This document shows, one piece after another, positions 52,849-61,383 of a DNA stretch of 64,000 bases. The DNA is taken from contig DASRBI010000008.1 in the NCBI GenBank assembly GCA_035685165.1, positions 486,760 through 550,759 on the forward strand. The letters run 5' to 3'. The notes under the pieces are model-generated. The model was not told the origin of the DNA. It saw only the letters and a list, made by a program, of their open reading frames with translations, and did no database searches. Source of the stretch: DATFDN01 sp035685165. Lineage in GTDB: Bacteria; Pseudomonadota; Alphaproteobacteria; Acetobacterales; Acetobacteraceae. Made by a program: the position numbers and the translations under genes. Numbering within the stretch: position 1 is the stretch's first letter; each line of letters begins with the position of its first letter.

Positions 52849-53916
52849 GTGCCGGCCGAGCTGGAGATTGCGAGCGTCAGCAAATCCTTCGGCCCGGTGC
52901 TCGCGCTCGACGATGTGGGGCTTTCGGTGCGGGCCGGGGAACTGCTGACGATCCTCGGCCCGAGCGGCTCCGGCAAAACCACGCTCCTGCGCGTCATCGC
53001 CGGTTACGAGACGCCGGACAGGGGTGCCGTTCGGCTGCGCGGCGCCGACATCACCGCGCTCCCCGCCGCGCGGCGGAACATTGGCATGGTGTTTCAAAAC
53101 TACGCCCTGTTTCCGCACATGACGGTGGGCGGCAACATCGCTTTTCCGCTGCAGATGCGGCGGCGCAAGCGAGCGGAGATCGCCGAGATTGTGGAGGCGG
53201 CGCTGCGGCTCGTTGATCTCGCCGGTTACGCGGCGCGCTATCCGAGCCAGCTTTCGGGGGGGCAGCAGCAGCGCGTGGCGCTCGCCCGCGCCGTCGTGTT
53301 CGAGCCGCTGCTGCTTCTGCTGGACGAGCCGTTCGGGGCGCTGGATCGCAAGCTGCGCGAGGCGATGCAGCTCGAGGTGCGGCGCCTGCAACGCCGGCTC
53401 GGCATCACCACGTTGTTCATCACGCATGACCAGGAGGAGGCCCTGATCCTGTCGGACCGCGTGGCGGTGATGAACAGGGGCCGCATCGAGCAAGTCGGGG
53501 CGCCGACCGAGATCTACCACCGACCGCAGAGCGCGTTCGTCGCCGACTTCGTTGGCGAGTCCAACATCTTTCGCGGCCATGTAGCGGCGTCGGCGGAAGG
53601 CGCCAGCGTGATCGTGCTGGACGGCGGTGTCATGCTCGATTGCGCGCAAGCCTGGCAGCAAGGCGCGCGCGTGGGCGCGATGATCCGGCCCGAGCGCCTG
53701 ACGCCTGCCGACGTGCCCGGCCGCAACGTGCTTGAGGGCACGATCGCCGAGGCGGCGTTCATCGGCACCGCTTGGAAATGCGCGCTGCGTCTCGGCGACG
53801 GCGCGACCGTGCTGGTTCGGCTGCCCACGGCGTCGGCAACCGGGCTGCCCGCGTCCGGCGCGCGGCTCGCCGTGCGGGTGCCGCCGGAGTCGATCCATTT
53901 GTTCGCACTCGAGTGA
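52849..53916 (+). CDS. potA: PotA-like ABC transporter ATPase
   Basis: A 355-residue ATPase with a C-terminal TOBE domain. Walker A LGPSGSGKTTLLRVIAG, Q-loop VFQNYALFPHMTV, signature LSGGQQQRVALARAV, Walker B LLLLDEPFGALDRKL and switch FITHDQEEAL are complete. The GTG start is one base after the potD stop. The TOBE part begins near FVGESNIFRG. Confidence 0.93.
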   Translation: MPAELEIASVSKSFGPVLALDDVGLSVRAGELLTILGPSGSGKTTLLRVIAGYETPDRGAVRLRGADITALPAARRNIGMVFQNYALFPHMTVGGNIAFPLQMRRRKRAEIAEIVEAALRLVDLAGYAARYPSQLSGGQQQRVALARAVVFEPLLLLLDEPFGALDRKLREAMQLEVRRLQRRLGITTLFITHDQEEALILSDRVAVMNRGRIEQVGAPTEIYHRPQSAFVADFVGESNIFRGHVAASAEGASVIVLDGGVMLDCAQAWQQGARVGAMIRPERLTPADVPGRNVLEGTIAEAAFIGTAWKCALRLGDGATVLVRLPTASATGLPASGARLAVRVPPESIHLFALE

Positions 53917-54779
53917 TGTCCGGCGCAATCGCATTCCACGCGCCGGCGGCAACGCGGCGTCCGGGCGGGCTTGGCGCCTTTCTGCTGATCCTGCCAGCGC
54001 TGGCGCTGTTCCTGGCCCTGTTCGCCTTCCCGGTGCTGCGCCTCTTGAGCCTCGGCTTCGCTGATTTCTCGTTCGCCTGGTACGCGAAGGCGCTGACGCA
54101 GCCACTCTATCGCGAGGTGTTCGCGCTGACGTTCCGCATCGCCGCGGCGACCACGGCGCTCTGTCTTTTGCTCGGCTATCCGGTCGCCTACTGGCTCGCC
54201 ACCACAACGCAGCGCCGCCGCGCGATCGGGTTCCTGTTCATCCTGCTGCCCTTCTGGACCAGCGTCTTGGTGCGGACCTATGCGTGGATGGTGCTCCTCG
54301 GGCGCAACGGCGTCGTGAACAAGATACTGCTCGGGCTCGGCGTGATCGACCATCCGCTGGCGCTGATCTACGATTTCACCGGCGTTCTGATCGGCATGGT
54401 TCACGTGCTGCTGCCGTACATGATCCTGCCGCTCTACAGTGCCCTGCGCCGCGTCGATCCGAGCTTGGTGCAGGCGGCCGAGGGGCTGGGCGCTTCGGGC
54501 TTCGCCGTCTTCCGGCGCGTCTATTTGCCGCTGACCGCAAGCGGGATCGCGGCCGGTTCGATCCTGGTGTTCGTGCTCGCGCTCGGCTTCTTCATCACCC
54601 CGGCGCTGCTCGGCGGCGGGCACGTGGTGATGATCGCGGTGCTGATCCAGCAGGAAGTGGGCGAGCTGCTGGATTGGAACTTCGCCGCCGCGCTGTCCGG
54701 CCTGCTGCTTGTGTTGACCTTGGCGATCTACGCGCTGGTGCAGGGCGCCGTGGAACGCCGTCAGCGGGGGCGGCCATGA
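53916..54779 (+). CDS. potB: PotB-like ABC permease
   Basis: A 287-residue permease with about six membrane segments and the EAA-type coupling loop VQAAEGLGASGFAVFRRVYLP. LPFWTSVLVRTYAWMVLLG is the PotB hallmark (core FWTSVLVRTYAW). The ATG overlaps the potA stop by one base (TGATG), and potC overlaps its end by four. Confidence 0.93.
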   Translation: MSGAIAFHAPAATRRPGGLGAFLLILPALALFLALFAFPVLRLLSLGFADFSFAWYAKALTQPLYREVFALTFRIAAATTALCLLLGYPVAYWLATTTQRRRAIGFLFILLPFWTSVLVRTYAWMVLLGRNGVVNKILLGLGVIDHPLALIYDFTGVLIGMVHVLLPYMILPLYSALRRVDPSLVQAAEGLGASGFAVFRRVYLPLTASGIAAGSILVFVLALGFFITPALLGGGHVVMIAVLIQQEVGELLDWNFAAALSGLLLVLTLAIYALVQGAVERRQRGRP

Positions 54780-55564
54780 GCCCGGCGCGGAGCGCGCTTT
54801 GCGTGCTGGTGGGGCTGGTGCTTTTCTTCCTCGCCCTGCCGATCCTGATCGTATTTCCGCTCTCGGTCAGTTCGGCACCCTACCTGCAATTTCCGCCGCC
54901 CGGCTTCTCCTGGCAGTGGTTCGGGCGCTATTTCGGCGACCCCGACTGGATCGACGCCACCATCCGCAGCCTGCAAATCGCGTCGGCGACCGCGATATTG
55001 GCGCTCGCACTCGGCATTCCGCTAGCATGGAGTCTGGCGCGCGGGCGGTATCCCGGCCGCGCGATCATCGAGCGGCTGATGGTGGCGCCGATGATCGTGC
55101 CGGCCATCATCTTCTCGGTCGCCATCTACGGCTTGTTCGCCAAGCTGAAACTCATCGGCGCCTGGTACGGGCTTGCCATCGCGCACACCATCCTGGCTCT
55201 GCCGTTCGTCGTGATCCTGGTGCGCGCCGGGCTGACCGGGCTCGACCGCAATTTGGAGGCGGCCGCTGAGGGACTTGGGGCCGGGCGGCTGGTGATCTTC
55301 CGTCGCATCGTGCTGCCGCAGATCGCGCCGAGCCTCATCTCGGCGGCGCTGCTCGCGTTCATCACCTCGTTCGATGAGCTTGTGGTCGCGCTGTTCCTGG
55401 CCGGCAGCCAGATGACCCTGCCCAAGAAGATGTTCGACAACATCCTGATCGAGATCGACCCCACCATCGCCGCTGTCTCGGTGTTGCAGATCCTGATGAT
55501 CGCTGTGGCTTTGGCTCTCGCGGCGCGCTTCGGCCGCGCCGCGCAAGACTTGCAGATTCGGTGA
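54776..55564 (+). CDS. potC: PotC-like ABC permease
   Basis: A 262-residue permease, about six membrane segments. The N-terminal segment LALPILIVFPLSVSSAPY and FPPPGFSWQWFGRYF are typical of PotC; the coupling loop is LEAAAEGLGAGRLVIFRRIVLP, and ITSFDELVVALFLAG follows. It overlaps both neighbours by four bases. Confidence 0.93.
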   Translation: MSPARSALCVLVGLVLFFLALPILIVFPLSVSSAPYLQFPPPGFSWQWFGRYFGDPDWIDATIRSLQIASATAILALALGIPLAWSLARGRYPGRAIIERLMVAPMIVPAIIFSVAIYGLFAKLKLIGAWYGLAIAHTILALPFVVILVRAGLTGLDRNLEAAAEGLGAGRLVIFRRIVLPQIAPSLISAALLAFITSFDELVVALFLAGSQMTLPKKMFDNILIEIDPTIAAVSVLQILMIAVALALAARFGRAAQDLQIR

Positions 55565-56856
55565 CGCTCATGATCCCGCGCACTCCCAGTCTGTATGCGG
55601 ATACCGCCGTCCCAGCGCCCGAAACGCCGCCGCTCGATGGTGACCGGCGCACGATGGTTGCCGTCATCGGCGGCGGTTTCACCGGACTTTCCACGGCGTT
55701 GCACCTCGCAGAGCGCGGAGTGGATGTGACGCTGATCGAGGCGTACGCGCCGGGTTGGGGGGCGTCCGGACGCAATGGCGGGCAAGTCAATCCGGGCCTC
55801 AAGCACGATCCCGATCAGGTCGAGAAGGATCACGGCACCGACCTCGGCCGGCGGATGATCGCACTTTCCTGGAATGCCCCGAACGCCGTGTTCGCCCTGA
55901 TCGAGCGCCATCAGCTCCGCTGCGAGGCGCTGCAATCGGGCACGATCCGCGCCGGTAGTCGCGGCGCGGCGGCAGCTTCCGTGCGCGCGAGCGCCGAGCA
56001 GGGGATGCGGCGCGGGATGCCGGTCGCGTTGCTGGAAGGCGCGGCGCTGGCCGAGGCGGTCGGACATGACCGCTATGAGTGCGCCATGCTCGACCGCTCG
56101 GGCGGGCATGTGAATCCGCTGAGCTATGCGCGCGAGCTGGCACGGGTCGCGATACGGCAGGGTGCGAAGATCCATGGCGAGACCCAGGCGACGCGCCTGC
56201 GTCTCGACGGCGGCGCCTGGCAGGTGGAGACGCCGCGGGGCACGATCACAGCCGAGCACGTGGTGATCGCGACCAACGGCTATAGCGGAGACCTTTGGCC
56301 CGGACTGCGGCGGAGCATCGTGCCCGCGTACAGCGCGATCGCCGCCACCGCGCCGCTGGCCGAGCATCTGGCGGCGCGGATCATGCCGATCCGCTCCTCG
56401 CTCTACGAGATGGGCCGGAGCACGATCTACTACCGGGTCGATGCCAATAACCGGCTGCTGATCGGCGGGCGCAGCGCGCAGCGCGACATCGCCGGACCGG
56501 ACGCGCTCGGCCATCTGCGCGCCTATGCCGAGCGGCTCTGGCCGGCATTGAAAAATGTGCAATGGTCGCATGGCTGGAGTGGACAGCCCGCCATCACGCC
56601 GGACTATTATCCGCATCTGCACGCGCCAGCGCCCAACCTGCTGATCGCGCTCGGCTATAGCGGGCGCGGCGTGGCGATGAGCACGGTGATGGGCATGCTG
56701 CTTGCCAAGCGCATCGCCGAGGGCGAGGCGGCGCGGCTCGACATGCCGCTCACCGATATCCGGACGATCCCGTTGCACGGGATGTGGAAGACGGCAGTGT
56801 ATGCGCGGCTTGCCTACAACCGCGTGGTCGACCGGATGGGACGGCTCCGGCTTTGA
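55561..56856 (+). CDS. FAD-dependent oxidoreductase (PuuB-like, DAO family)
   Basis: A 431-residue DAO flavoprotein, the second near the same transporter. The FAD loop is VAVIGGGFTGLSTALHLAERG, then WGASGRNGGQVNPGLK, a stretch seen in gamma-glutamylputrescine oxidases. The C-terminal end has HGWSGQPAITPDYYPHLH and GYSGRGVAMSTVMG. The GTG at 55561 couples it to potC; an ATG three codons later is an alternative. Being in the transport operon, it probably oxidises the imported amine. Confidence 0.87.
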   Translation: MTLMIPRTPSLYADTAVPAPETPPLDGDRRTMVAVIGGGFTGLSTALHLAERGVDVTLIEAYAPGWGASGRNGGQVNPGLKHDPDQVEKDHGTDLGRRMIALSWNAPNAVFALIERHQLRCEALQSGTIRAGSRGAAAASVRASAEQGMRRGMPVALLEGAALAEAVGHDRYECAMLDRSGGHVNPLSYARELARVAIRQGAKIHGETQATRLRLDGGAWQVETPRGTITAEHVVIATNGYSGDLWPGLRRSIVPAYSAIAATAPLAEHLAARIMPIRSSLYEMGRSTIYYRVDANNRLLIGGRSAQRDIAGPDALGHLRAYAERLWPALKNVQWSHGWSGQPAITPDYYPHLHAPAPNLLIALGYSGRGVAMSTVMGMLLAKRIAEGEAARLDMPLTDIRTIPLHGMWKTAVYARLAYNRVVDRMGRLRL

Positions 56857-56887
56857 GGCCCTGACGCAATCTTCTCCGGAGGAGATC

Positions 56888-57976
56888 ATGCCCGCCATCG
56901 CCGCGATCGACCCAGGCTTCTACCGGGTGCCGCTGGAGACGGTGCTGAGCGACAGCACGCACGGCGACATGCTGGCATTCGAGCTCAACACGGTGCGGCT
57001 GCGCGATGCCGACGGCGCCGAGGGGGTGGGCTACACCTACACCTGCGGCCGCAACGGCGCGGCGATCGACGCCATTCTGCGGCGCGACGTTCCCGATCAG
57101 CTCATCGGCGAGGACGCCGACCGGATCGAGCATCTTTGGTCGAAAATCTGGTGGGCGCAGCACTATGGCGGGCGCGGCGGTCCGGCCGTTCTCGCTCAGT
57201 CGGCGGTGGACATCGCACTTTGGGATCTGAAGGCGCGCCGCCTCGGCCAGCCACTTTGGATGCTGCTCGGCGGACACGATCCGCGTGTGCCCTGCTATGC
57301 TGGGGGCATCGACCTCCATCTGCCGATCGAGCGACTGCTGCGGCAGACCGACGACAATCTCGCGAAGGGATTCCGCGCCATCAAGATGAAGGTCGGCCGC
57401 GACCGGCTGGCCGAGGACGCGGCGCGGGTGCAGGCGATGCGCGCGCATCTCGGCGAAGGCTTTCCGCTGATGCTGGACGCCAACATGAAATGGTCGGCCG
57501 ACGTCGCGATCCGCGCGGCGCGGGCATTTCGGCCCTTCGATCCGTTCTGGCTGGAAGAGCCTGTCGTGCCGGAGGACATACACGGCCAGGTGCGCGTCGT
57601 GCGCGAGGGTGGCCTGCCGGTCGCGGCTGGCGAGAACCTCCGCACCTTGTGGGAATTCCGCGCCCTGATCGCGGCCGGGGGCGTGAGCTATCCCGAGCCG
57701 GATGTCACCAATTGCGGCGGCATCACCGCGTTCCTGAAGATCGCGCATCTGGCCGAGGCCTACAACCTGCCCGTCACCTCGCACGGCGCGCACGACATCA
57801 CCGTGCACCTGCTCGCCGCCGTGCCCAACCGATCCTATTTGGAGGCGCACGGGTTCGGACTGGACCGTTATATCGCCGAGCCGATACGGATCGAGGACGG
57901 TGTCGCGGTCGCCCCGAACCGGCCCGGTCACGGGATCGCATTCGACTGGAAGGGGTTGGAGGCGATCCGCGCCTAG
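56888..57976 (+). CDS. Mandelate racemase/muconate lactonizing enzyme family protein
   Basis: A 362-residue enolase-superfamily enzyme. Visible catalytic pieces: the Lys-x-Lys of AIKMKVGRD, metal ligands in MLDANMKW, WLEEPVVPED and AAGENLRTLWE, Asp in EPDVTNCGGI and His in TSHGAHDI. This is the mandelate-racemase subgroup pattern (acid-sugar dehydratases, racemases). All members take a proton from the carbon next to a carboxylate. GGAGGAGATC precedes the ATG. It follows the second DAO gene by 31 bases and may process the oxidation product. Confidence 0.87.
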   Translation: MPAIAAIDPGFYRVPLETVLSDSTHGDMLAFELNTVRLRDADGAEGVGYTYTCGRNGAAIDAILRRDVPDQLIGEDADRIEHLWSKIWWAQHYGGRGGPAVLAQSAVDIALWDLKARRLGQPLWMLLGGHDPRVPCYAGGIDLHLPIERLLRQTDDNLAKGFRAIKMKVGRDRLAEDAARVQAMRAHLGEGFPLMLDANMKWSADVAIRAARAFRPFDPFWLEEPVVPEDIHGQVRVVREGGLPVAAGENLRTLWEFRALIAAGGVSYPEPDVTNCGGITAFLKIAHLAEAYNLPVTSHGAHDITVHLLAAVPNRSYLEAHGFGLDRYIAEPIRIEDGVAVAPNRPGHGIAFDWKGLEAIRA

Positions 57977-58041
57977 CCCGGACTCCGGCGCGGAGCTTTG
58001 AACGAGGCCGGAAAATCATACGTTGAACGAAGCGCCCCCGG

Positions 58042-58071
58042 TTGACGCAAAAAGCTACTCGTCGGTATATC
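58042..58071 (+). promoter_or_regulatory. Candidate sigma-70 promoter of the monooxygenase gene
   Basis: TTGACG (58042-58047) and TATATC (58066-58071) are 18 bases apart, a close match to the vegetative consensus. Transcription would start near 58078, about 25 bases before the preferred start codon. Confidence 0.6.
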
Positions 58072-58102
58072 GCGGTTCTTCGAGAAACGGACGGAGGTGC
58101 GC

Positions 58103-59737
58103 GTGCTCGACGCGGCTCAGCCCCAGCACGTTAGCGCGGCGACGCTCGATTACGACGCGATCATCATCGGTGCCGGCATATCGGGGCTTTATCAGCTTCT
58201 GCGCCTGCGCGAGCTCGGGCTGCGCGTGCGTGTGTTCGAGACCGGCAGCGGCGTCGGCGGTACCTGGTACTGGAACCGCTATCCCGGCGCGCGGTTCGAT
58301 TCCGAAAGCTATTCCTACGGCTATTCCTTTTCGAAGGAGCTGCTGGAGGAGTGGGACTGGACGGAGCATTTCTCGCCGCAGCCGGTGACGCTGCGCTACC
58401 TGGAGTTCGTCGCCGACAAGTTCGATTTGCGGCGCGACATCCAGTTCCACAGCCGCGTCACGGCCGCCCATTATGACGAGGCGAGCCGGAGCTGGACGGT
58501 CACGCTCGCGGACAACAGCCGCTATCGCACGCGCTTTTTGATCACCGCCATCGGACCGCTGTCGGCCCCCACCCTGCCGAAGATCGAAGGACGAGAGAGT
58601 TTCCGGGGTGAATCCTACCATACCGGTCTCTGGCCGAAGGAGCCCGTGCGGTTCGAAGGCAAGCGCGTGGCGGTGATCGGCACGGGTGCCACGGGCGTGC
58701 AGACGATCCAGGAGGTCGCCAAGAGCGCCGCGCACCTGACGGTGTTCCAACGCACGCCCAACTGGTGCGCGCCGCTGCACAACCGGCCGATCGAGCCGGA
58801 GGAGATGCAGCGCATTCGTGCCCGCTACGACGAGATTTTCGCCCGCTGTCAGGAGACGTTCTCCTGCTTCCTGCACACGCCCGATCCGCGCAACACCTTC
58901 GACGTTTCGGAAGAAGAGCGCGAGGCGTTCTGGGAGAAGCTCTACAACTCGCCGGGCTTCGGGATGTGGCAGGGCAATTTCCGCGACGTGCTGACCAACC
59001 GCGAGGCGAACAAGGCGCTGTCGGATTTCGTCGCCCGCAAAATCCGCCAGCGTGTGAAGGATCCGAAGGTCGCCGAGAAGCTGATCCCGAAGAACCACGG
59101 CTTCGGCACGCGGCGCGTGCCGCTAGAGACCAAGTATTACGAGGTCTACAACCAGGACAACGTCAAGCTGGTCGATATTTCGGAAACGCCGATCGAGCGG
59201 ATCACGCCCTGGGGCATCAAGACGACCGACGCCGAATATCCGTTCGACATCATAATCTACGCCACCGGGTTCGACGCCGTGACGGGCAGCTTCGACCGCA
59301 TCGACATTCGCGGCGTGGACGGGGAGCGGCTGAAGGACCGCTGGAAGCACGGCCCCGAGACCTATCTCGGCGTGCTGGTGAACGGGTTCCCCAACATGAT
59401 GATGCTGATGGGACCACACACCGCGCTCGGCAACATTCCGCGCAGCATCGAATACAATGTCGATTGGGTAACGCGGCTCGTTGCCTTCGCGCGGGAGCGC
59501 GGCATCACGCGCGTGGAGGCCACGCCGGCGGGCGTGGCGGACTGGACCGAGCATGTGAAGGCGATCGGCGCGGGGCTGCTGTCGAACGAGGTCGATTCCT
59601 GGATGACCGGCGTGAACCGCAATGTCGAGGGCAAGCAGGTGCGGATCATCAATCGCTACAGCGGCAGCGCCCCGGCCTACCGCCAACGCTGCAACGCGGT
59701 GGCCGACAGCGGCTTCCGGGAGCTCGCGCTCGGCTGA
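58103..59737 (+). CDS. Baeyer-Villiger-type flavin monooxygenase
   Basis: A 544-residue class B flavoprotein monooxygenase. The FAD loop is IIIGAGISGLYQLL (residues 20-33), with GGTWYWNRYPGARFD close behind. The Baeyer-Villiger fingerprint FRGESYHTGLWP occupies residues 167-178, and the NADPH loop VIGTGATGVQTIQE follows. These enzymes insert oxygen beside a ketone to give esters or lactones. GTG at 58103 is preferred over GTG at 58097 because GGAGG ends five bases before it. It has its own promoter and is 66 bases upstream of the atzG-like gene. Confidence 0.92.
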   Translation: MLDAAQPQHVSAATLDYDAIIIGAGISGLYQLLRLRELGLRVRVFETGSGVGGTWYWNRYPGARFDSESYSYGYSFSKELLEEWDWTEHFSPQPVTLRYLEFVADKFDLRRDIQFHSRVTAAHYDEASRSWTVTLADNSRYRTRFLITAIGPLSAPTLPKIEGRESFRGESYHTGLWPKEPVRFEGKRVAVIGTGATGVQTIQEVAKSAAHLTVFQRTPNWCAPLHNRPIEPEEMQRIRARYDEIFARCQETFSCFLHTPDPRNTFDVSEEEREAFWEKLYNSPGFGMWQGNFRDVLTNREANKALSDFVARKIRQRVKDPKVAEKLIPKNHGFGTRRVPLETKYYEVYNQDNVKLVDISETPIERITPWGIKTTDAEYPFDIIIYATGFDAVTGSFDRIDIRGVDGERLKDRWKHGPETYLGVLVNGFPNMMMLMGPHTALGNIPRSIEYNVDWVTRLVAFARERGITRVEATPAGVADWTEHVKAIGAGLLSNEVDSWMTGVNRNVEGKQVRIINRYSGSAPAYRQRCNAVADSGFRELALG

Positions 59738-59803
59738 CGGCAGAAGGTTTTTGACCGGCCACGGTGCCGGGTGTCATGCTGCGCGCCTTGCTCGGGGGCG
59801 CGC

Positions 59804-59992
59804 ATGGCTCAGGAGATCGGCGAGGCGGAGTTCAAGCTCCTGGTGGCAGCGGCGGGGCTGACGCTCAGCGCCGCGCAGCTCGCGACCTTGCGCCACGGCT
59901 ACGGCCTGTTCCGGGCGCTGCTCGCGCGCGTCAACGAACCGATGCCGCGCGAGGCCGAGCCGGCGTTGACGTTCGATCCGGACGTCCGGTGA
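59804..59992 (+). CDS. AtzG-like small amidase partner (DUF4089 type)
   Basis: A 62-residue helical protein: EAEFKLLVAAAGLTLSAAQLATLRHGYGL, then an acidic, Pro-rich tail EPALTFDPDV. Size, sequence style and position just before an amidase fit the AtzG/HpxX group, small GatC-like subunits that wrap around their amidase. The ATG at 59804 is the only sensible start; the stop overlaps the amidase ATG by one base (TGATG), implying equal production. Confidence 0.8.
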   Translation: MAQEIGEAEFKLLVAAAGLTLSAAQLATLRHGYGLFRALLARVNEPMPREAEPALTFDPDVR

Positions 59993-61380
59993 TGGAAACG
60001 TTCCTGACCATCGCCGAAGCGGCGAAGCTGCTGGCGGCGCGCAAGCTCTCGCCGGTCGAGCTGACGCGGAGCCGCCTCGATCGGATCAAGAAACTCGACG
60101 GCCGGCTGCACAGTTTTCTGCTGCTGACCGAGGAACGCGCGCTCGCCGACGCGCGAGCGGCGGAAAAGCGGCTCATGTCGGGCCAGTCGCGCGGCGTGCT
60201 GGACGGCATTCCGATCGCGCACAAGGACATTTACAACACCGCCGGCATCCGCACGACCGCGCATTCCCGGCTGCTCGAGCACAATGTCCCGGCGCGCGAC
60301 GCGACCGTGGTCCGCAAATGGGCCGAGGCGGGCACGGTGATGCTGGGCAAGCTCGCCACCCATGAGTTCGCCATGGGCGGTCCCTCGTTCGACCTTCCCT
60401 GGCCGCCCGCGCGCAATCCGTGGAATACGGACCATTTCACGTCGGGCTCCTCCTCCGGTACGGCGGCGGCGGTGGCGGCGGGACTGATCCTTGGCGGCAC
60501 CGGCTCCGATACGGGCGGCTCGATCCGCGGTCCGGCGGCGCTCTGCGGCATCGCCGGCATCAAGCCGACCTACGGCCTGGTCAGTCGCGCCGGCATCCTG
60601 CCGCTCGCCTTCACGCTCGATCATTCCGGGCCGATGGCCTGGACGGTGGAGGACTGCGCCATCCTGCTGCAAGCGATGGCGGGGCACGATCCCGAAGATC
60701 CGGCGAGCGCGAACCGCGCGGTGCCGGATTTTCGCGCCGGGATCGGCAAGGGTGCCAAGGGGCTGCGTATCGGCGTGCTGCGGCACTTCTTCACCGACGA
60801 CCATGCGGCGAGCGAGGCCACGATCCGCCAGATCGACGAGGCGTGCGACGTGTTCCGCCGGCTCGGCGCCGAGGTGCGGGAGGTGACGCTGTCGCCGATG
60901 ATGGACTGGCACGCCTGCAACACCGTGATCCTGACCGCGGAGGCATATGCGGTGCATGAGCCGTGGCTCAGGACGCGGTTCAACGAGTATGGCGAGCTGC
61001 TGCGCGACCGGCTGGCGCTCGGCGCCTTGCTGCGCGCGAGCGACTATGTGCAGGCGATCCGCCGCCGGCGCACTCTGTGCCTTGAGCTTGCTGCGGCGAT
61101 GCGGGAGACCGACATCCTGATCTCCGCTTGCGCTCCTGGCGAGGCGCCGCGCATCGACGCGGTGTCGAAGTGGAACATGCTGGAGAATCCCTCGTTCACC
61201 GCGCCCTTCAACCTGAGCGGCAATCCGGCGATGAGCGTGTGTACCGGGTTCGGGACGGGCGGGCTGCCGGTGGCGATGCAGCTCATCGCCCGGCCGTTCG
61301 AGGAGCCGCTGCTGTTTCAGGCGGCGCACGCTTTTGAGCAGGCGACGCCGTGGCGCGAGAAGCGGCCGGCATTCGACTGA
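59992..61380 (+). CDS. Amidase-signature enzyme, AtzE-like
   Basis: A 462-residue amidase with the Ser-cisSer-Lys triad: Lys78 in PIAHKDIYNT, Ser153 in SGSSSGTA and nucleophile Ser177 in GSDTGGSIRGP. Together with the small upstream partner it resembles AtzEG (1-carboxybiuret hydrolase) and HpxY. No cyanuric acid hydrolase or allophanate hydrolase lies nearby, so the natural substrate may differ. The frame extends upstream into the small gene without conserved sequence, so the ATG at 59992 is used. rsmB-like follows four bases later. Confidence 0.88.
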   Translation: METFLTIAEAAKLLAARKLSPVELTRSRLDRIKKLDGRLHSFLLLTEERALADARAAEKRLMSGQSRGVLDGIPIAHKDIYNTAGIRTTAHSRLLEHNVPARDATVVRKWAEAGTVMLGKLATHEFAMGGPSFDLPWPPARNPWNTDHFTSGSSSGTAAAVAAGLILGGTGSDTGGSIRGPAALCGIAGIKPTYGLVSRAGILPLAFTLDHSGPMAWTVEDCAILLQAMAGHDPEDPASANRAVPDFRAGIGKGAKGLRIGVLRHFFTDDHAASEATIRQIDEACDVFRRLGAEVREVTLSPMMDWHACNTVILTAEAYAVHEPWLRTRFNEYGELLRDRLALGALLRASDYVQAIRRRRTLCLELAAAMRETDILISACAPGEAPRIDAVSKWNMLENPSFTAPFNLSGNPAMSVCTGFGTGGLPVAMQLIARPFEEPLLFQAAHAFEQATPWREKRPAFD

Positions 61381-61383
61381 GAT

